Positions 62,026-64,000 of a stretch of 64,000 nucleotides of DNA are shown one piece after another. The translations under genes were made by a program, and so were the position numbers. The number at the start of each line of letters is the position of its first letter. The stretch's first letter is position 1. The DNA comes from Halioglobus sp. (lineage in GTDB: Bacteria; Pseudomonadota; Gammaproteobacteria; Pseudomonadales; Halieaceae), in the NCBI GenBank assembly GCA_002699145.1, contig PABK01000058.1, forward strand, positions 178,427 through 242,426. Direction: 5' to 3'. The notes under the pieces are model-generated. The model searched no databases. It was not told the DNA's origin and saw nothing but the letters and a program-made list of their open reading frames with translations.

Positions 62026-62051
62026 CGCCAATGCGCCGCCCGCCCGGGGCC

Positions 62052-62081
62052 GCGGCGGCGCCACGGCGCGGGCGCCGCCGC
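62052..62081. other. GC-rich hairpin between divergent promoters
   Basis: An 11-bp perfect inverted repeat (62052-62062 and 62071-62081) with an 8-nt loop lies between the rraA and LysR promoters, just upstream of the LysR -35. It is not placed to terminate either gene. It may be a topological or protein-binding element, or simply a product of the local GC bias. Confidence 0.35.
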
Positions 62082-62084
62082 CCA

Positions 62085-62112
62085 TTGGCAATCCACGGCA
62101 GAGGCGTATAAT
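62085..62112 (+). promoter_or_regulatory. Sigma-70 promoter of the LysR gene
   Basis: TTGGCA (62085-62090) and a perfect TATAAT (62107-62112) separated by 16 bases form the best promoter match in the window. Transcription would start near 62119, about 50 bp before the LysR start codon. Confidence 0.7.
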
Positions 62113-62140
62113 TCCCCGAATCGATCAACCGTGATTAGTC

Positions 62141-62157
62141 CATTCACCCAGTGAATG
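62141..62157. promoter_or_regulatory. Palindrome in the LysR leader, possible autoregulatory site
   Basis: CATTCAC-CCA-GTGAATG, a perfect 7-bp dyad with a 3-bp spacer, lies between the LysR promoter and its start codon. It overlaps the upstream in-frame GTG (62151), which argues that this GTG is not the start. It could be an operator or an mRNA hairpin. Confidence 0.45.
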
Positions 62158-62168
62158 CGGAGAGAGCC

Positions 62169-63125
62169 GTGAACGTCAACCGCATCGACCTCAACCTGCT
62201 GGTCTATCTCGACGCCCTGCTGCGCGAGCGCAACGTCACCCAGGCGGCGCACCAGCTCAACCTGTCCCAGCCGGCCATGAGCAACGGCCTGCGCCGCCTG
62301 CGCGAGGTGTTCGACGACCCCCTGCTGGTGCGCACCAGCGAGGGCATGACGCCCACCGAGCGCGCACTGGAACTGGAACCGGTGGTGCGCGAGGTACTGA
62401 GCAAGGTGGACCACGCGGTACAGCCGCGCACCGCCTTCGACGCGGAAAACGCCGTGCGCGTCTTCCGCATCATGGCCAGCGACTACGCCGAGTCCACCTT
62501 GCTGCCCACGGTGCTCGGCAAGCTGCGCACCCTCGCCCCCGGCCTGACCCTGGACATCATGACGCCCTCCGACGTCAGCTTCCTGGATGTGGAACGCGGC
62601 AAGGTGGACATGCTCATCAACCGCTTCGACTCCATGCCCCAGTCCTTCCACCAGATCCACCTGTGGAACGACAGTTTCACCTGCGTGCTCAGCCCCGAGA
62701 ACCCGGTACTCGAGGACTGGACCCTGGATGCCTACCTGCAGGCCAACCACGTGTGGGTGAGCAAGACCGGCATGGGCGTCGGCGTGGGTGTCAACCCCGC
62801 CGACGTGCAGCGCCTGGGCTGGGTGGACGTGGCCCTGAACAAGCTCGGCAAGAAGCGCCAGATCCGCGTGTTCACGCGCCACTACCAGGCGGCGATGACC
62901 CTCGCCGAGCAGAACGACCTCATCGTCACCCTGCCCACGCGCTGTGCCAACCTGAAGGTGAACAACCCGCGCGTGGTGCTGCGCGAACCGCCGCTGGACA
63001 TCCCGCCGCTGGAGCTGAAGATGGCCTGGAGCCCCCTGCTGCAACACAACCCCGCGAACAAGTGGCTGCGCAAGATCATCGCCGACACCGCGCGCGAACT
63101 CGACGGCCAGGAAGCGACGCCCTGA
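62169..63125 (+). CDS. LysR-type transcriptional regulator, NodD-like subgroup
   Basis: A 318-residue LysR-type regulator starting at GTG 62169, seven bases after GGAG. The opening 'NVNRIDLNLLVYLDALLRERNVTQAAHQLNLSQPAMSNGLRRLREVFDDPLLVRTSEGM' is a winged helix-turn-helix of the NodD/SyrM/LinR subgroup, whose members respond to aromatic compounds or fatty-acid-type signals. The effector domain follows from residue 90. It stands alone and precedes malate synthase G on the same strand, but a 140-bp structured element separates them. Target unknown. Confidence 0.9.
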   Translation: MNVNRIDLNLLVYLDALLRERNVTQAAHQLNLSQPAMSNGLRRLREVFDDPLLVRTSEGMTPTERALELEPVVREVLSKVDHAVQPRTAFDAENAVRVFRIMASDYAESTLLPTVLGKLRTLAPGLTLDIMTPSDVSFLDVERGKVDMLINRFDSMPQSFHQIHLWNDSFTCVLSPENPVLEDWTLDAYLQANHVWVSKTGMGVGVGVNPADVQRLGWVDVALNKLGKKRQIRVFTRHYQAAMTLAEQNDLIVTLPTRCANLKVNNPRVVLREPPLDIPPLELKMAWSPLLQHNPANKWLRKIIADTARELDGQEATP

Positions 63126-63156
63126 CCGCCGGCAAGGAAACCGCTGACCACACAGA

Positions 63157-63296
63157 GGTCCCGCGCCGCACAGGCCCCTTGCGGACGCTGTGGGCCGCGC
63201 CGAGGGAGTGGAGCGAGACCGCAGGGCTCGCGACCGACCGAGGGCAGCCCGGAGGGCCGCGGGTCGCGAAGCAAGGGGCCTGTGCGGCGCGGGACC
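63157..63296. repeat. 140-bp structured inverted-repeat element
   Basis: The space between LysR and malate synthase G holds two perfect 26-bp arms (63157-63182 and 63271-63296) around an 88-bp interior with its own nested dyad (63228-63235 pairing with 63262-63269). The whole can fold into a long hairpin of GC-rich stems. There is no coding potential and no T-run after it. It resembles a REP-like or MITE-like element in form, and transcripts crossing it would be strongly structured. The remaining intergenic bases (63297-63441) hold AT-rich sequence with a possible malate synthase promoter but no firm boxes. Confidence 0.75.
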
Positions 63297-63441
63297 GGCT
63301 GCTCTAGCACCATTCAATAACGCGAGCGCCCCTGGCGGCAAATTACATTCAGCCTCGAAATGACCGCGATTGGAACGATAAATTAGCTAAATCCCCCTGC
63401 GGACTCTAGAATTCCCCTTATCTGATACAGGACAAGCCCCC

Positions 63442-64000
63442 ATGAGCGAGCGCATCCAAGTCGGCGGCCTGCAGGTCGACGCCGAACTCCACCAGTTACT
63501 CGAGCAGGACATCGCCCCCGGCACCGGCGTGGAGCCCGCCGCGTTCTGGCAGGCCCTGGCAGCCGTCGTCAGCGAACTCGGCCCGCGCAACCGCGAACTG
63601 CTGCGCGTGCGCGACGAGATGCAGGCGCAGATCGACGCCTGGCACCGCGCCCACCCCGGCCCCGACTACGACGCCGCGGCCTACCGCGCCTTCCTCGAGG
63701 AGATCGGCTACCTGTTGCCCGAGGGCGCGGACTTCCAGATCAGCACGCAAAATGTCGACGAGGAGGTGGCGACGCTGGCCGGCCCGCAACTGGTGGTGCC
63801 GGTGATGAACGCGCGCTACGCGCTGAACGCCGCGAACGCGCGCTGGGGCAGCCTGTACGACGCGCTCTACGGCACCGACGTCATCCCCGAAGACGACGGC
63901 GCGGAACGCGGCGGCGACTACAATCCCGTGCGCGGCGCGCGTGTCATCGCCTACGCGCGCGACTTTCTCGACCGCTACTGCCCACTGGCGTCAGGCAGCC
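63442..64000 (+). CDS. glcB: Malate synthase G, N-terminal part (truncated by window end)
   Basis: An open frame of 186 codons running off the window. The N terminus, from '[20 protein letters not shown]', continues with '[24 protein letters not shown]', '[15 protein letters not shown]', '[51 protein letters not shown]', the typical start of malate synthase G. The catalytic TIM barrel lies beyond the window. It condenses glyoxylate and acetyl-CoA to malate in the glyoxylate bypass, which suits growth on acyl-CoA-yielding substrates. No close Shine-Dalgarno stronger than AGGA (about 10 bases upstream) is seen. Confidence 0.93.
   Translation, partial: MSERIQVGGLQVDAELHQLLEQDIAPGTGVEPAAFWQALAAVVSELGPRNRELLRVRDEMQAQIDAWHRAHPGPDYDAAAYRAFLEEIGYLLPEGADFQISTQNVDEEVATLAGPQLVVPVMNARYALNAANARWGSLYDALYGTDVIPEDDGAERGGDYNPVRGARVIAYARDFLDRYCPLASGS

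Noticed and set aside
62052-62081. GC hairpin between rraA and LysR as a terminator
   Set aside because: It lies between divergent promoters, upstream of both genes, where no transcript needs ending.
63157-63296. The long inverted repeat as an intrinsic terminator of the LysR gene
   Set aside because: The arms are far apart (88 bp) and no T-run follows either arm, so a simple Rho-independent terminator is unlikely.

Overview
The window is 64 kb of GC-rich (roughly two-thirds G+C), densely coded bacterial chromosome. A complete type II secretion operon, AmpD, RraA, YajQ, a Cti-type fatty-acid cis/trans isomerase, a TonB-dependent receptor and malate synthase G point to a gammaproteobacterium. 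The acyl-CoA dehydrogenases, class III CoA transferases and PQQ-dependent dehydrogenase fit a marine, lipid- or steroid-using lineage such as Halieaceae. The lineage is inference; no rRNA or marker phylogeny is available here. I see no tRNA, rRNA, CRISPR array, transposase or prophage gene.

Layout. 0-5 kb: membrane and stress proteins (DUF1214-like, YihY/BrkB, a 57-aa membrane protein, MgtC), a flavin oxidoreductase and a BON-domain protein. 5-8.5 kb: an electrophile/quinone defence operon (glutathionyl-hydroquinone reductase, pirin, nitroreductase) divergent from a LysR regulator. 8.6-11.5 kb: a translationally coupled unit of DUF3089 hydrolase, lipoprotein cytochrome c, HupE-type permease and a membrane-anchored protein. 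11.5-17.1 kb: a seven-gene operon on the minus strand headed by a PQQ-dependent dehydrogenase lipoprotein, followed by two related secreted proteins, a DUF6152 protein, two DUF6644 membrane paralogues and a 48-residue membrane protein. This is the best candidate for an undescribed system. 17.3-30.6 kb: acyl-CoA metabolism (CoA transferase, crotonase, three acyl-CoA dehydrogenases), RhlE helicase, Cti, a tyrosine phosphatase and cardiolipin synthase. 30.6-33.9 kb: sodium symporter, M24 aminopeptidase and a rubredoxin.

34-45.6 kb holds gspC-D-E-F-G-H-I-J-K-L-M-N, complete and in canonical order on the minus strand, with its promoter upstream of gspC. 45.8-53.7 kb: a TonB receptor, then a minus-strand run of VOC, carboxymuconolactone-decarboxylase-like, CoA transferase, a 59-aa membrane protein, TrmH, an NTF2-like protein and beta-carbonic anhydrase, and a degenerate GGDEF protein that keeps a c-di-GMP inhibitory-site motif. 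53.8-64 kb: a kinase-fold phosphotransferase, YajQ, PanE, YhhN, a Ser/Thr kinase paired with an FHA/sigma-54 activator, AmpD, NadC, RraA, a LysR regulator, a 140-bp inverted-repeat element and the start of malate synthase G, which runs off the window.

Of ten convergent gene pairs, nine end within 13 nt of each other or overlap, and three share the palindrome CTAG as both stop codons. Several genes too short for routine ORF cut-offs (48, 57, 57 and 59 aa) are well supported by ribosome binding sites and operon fit.
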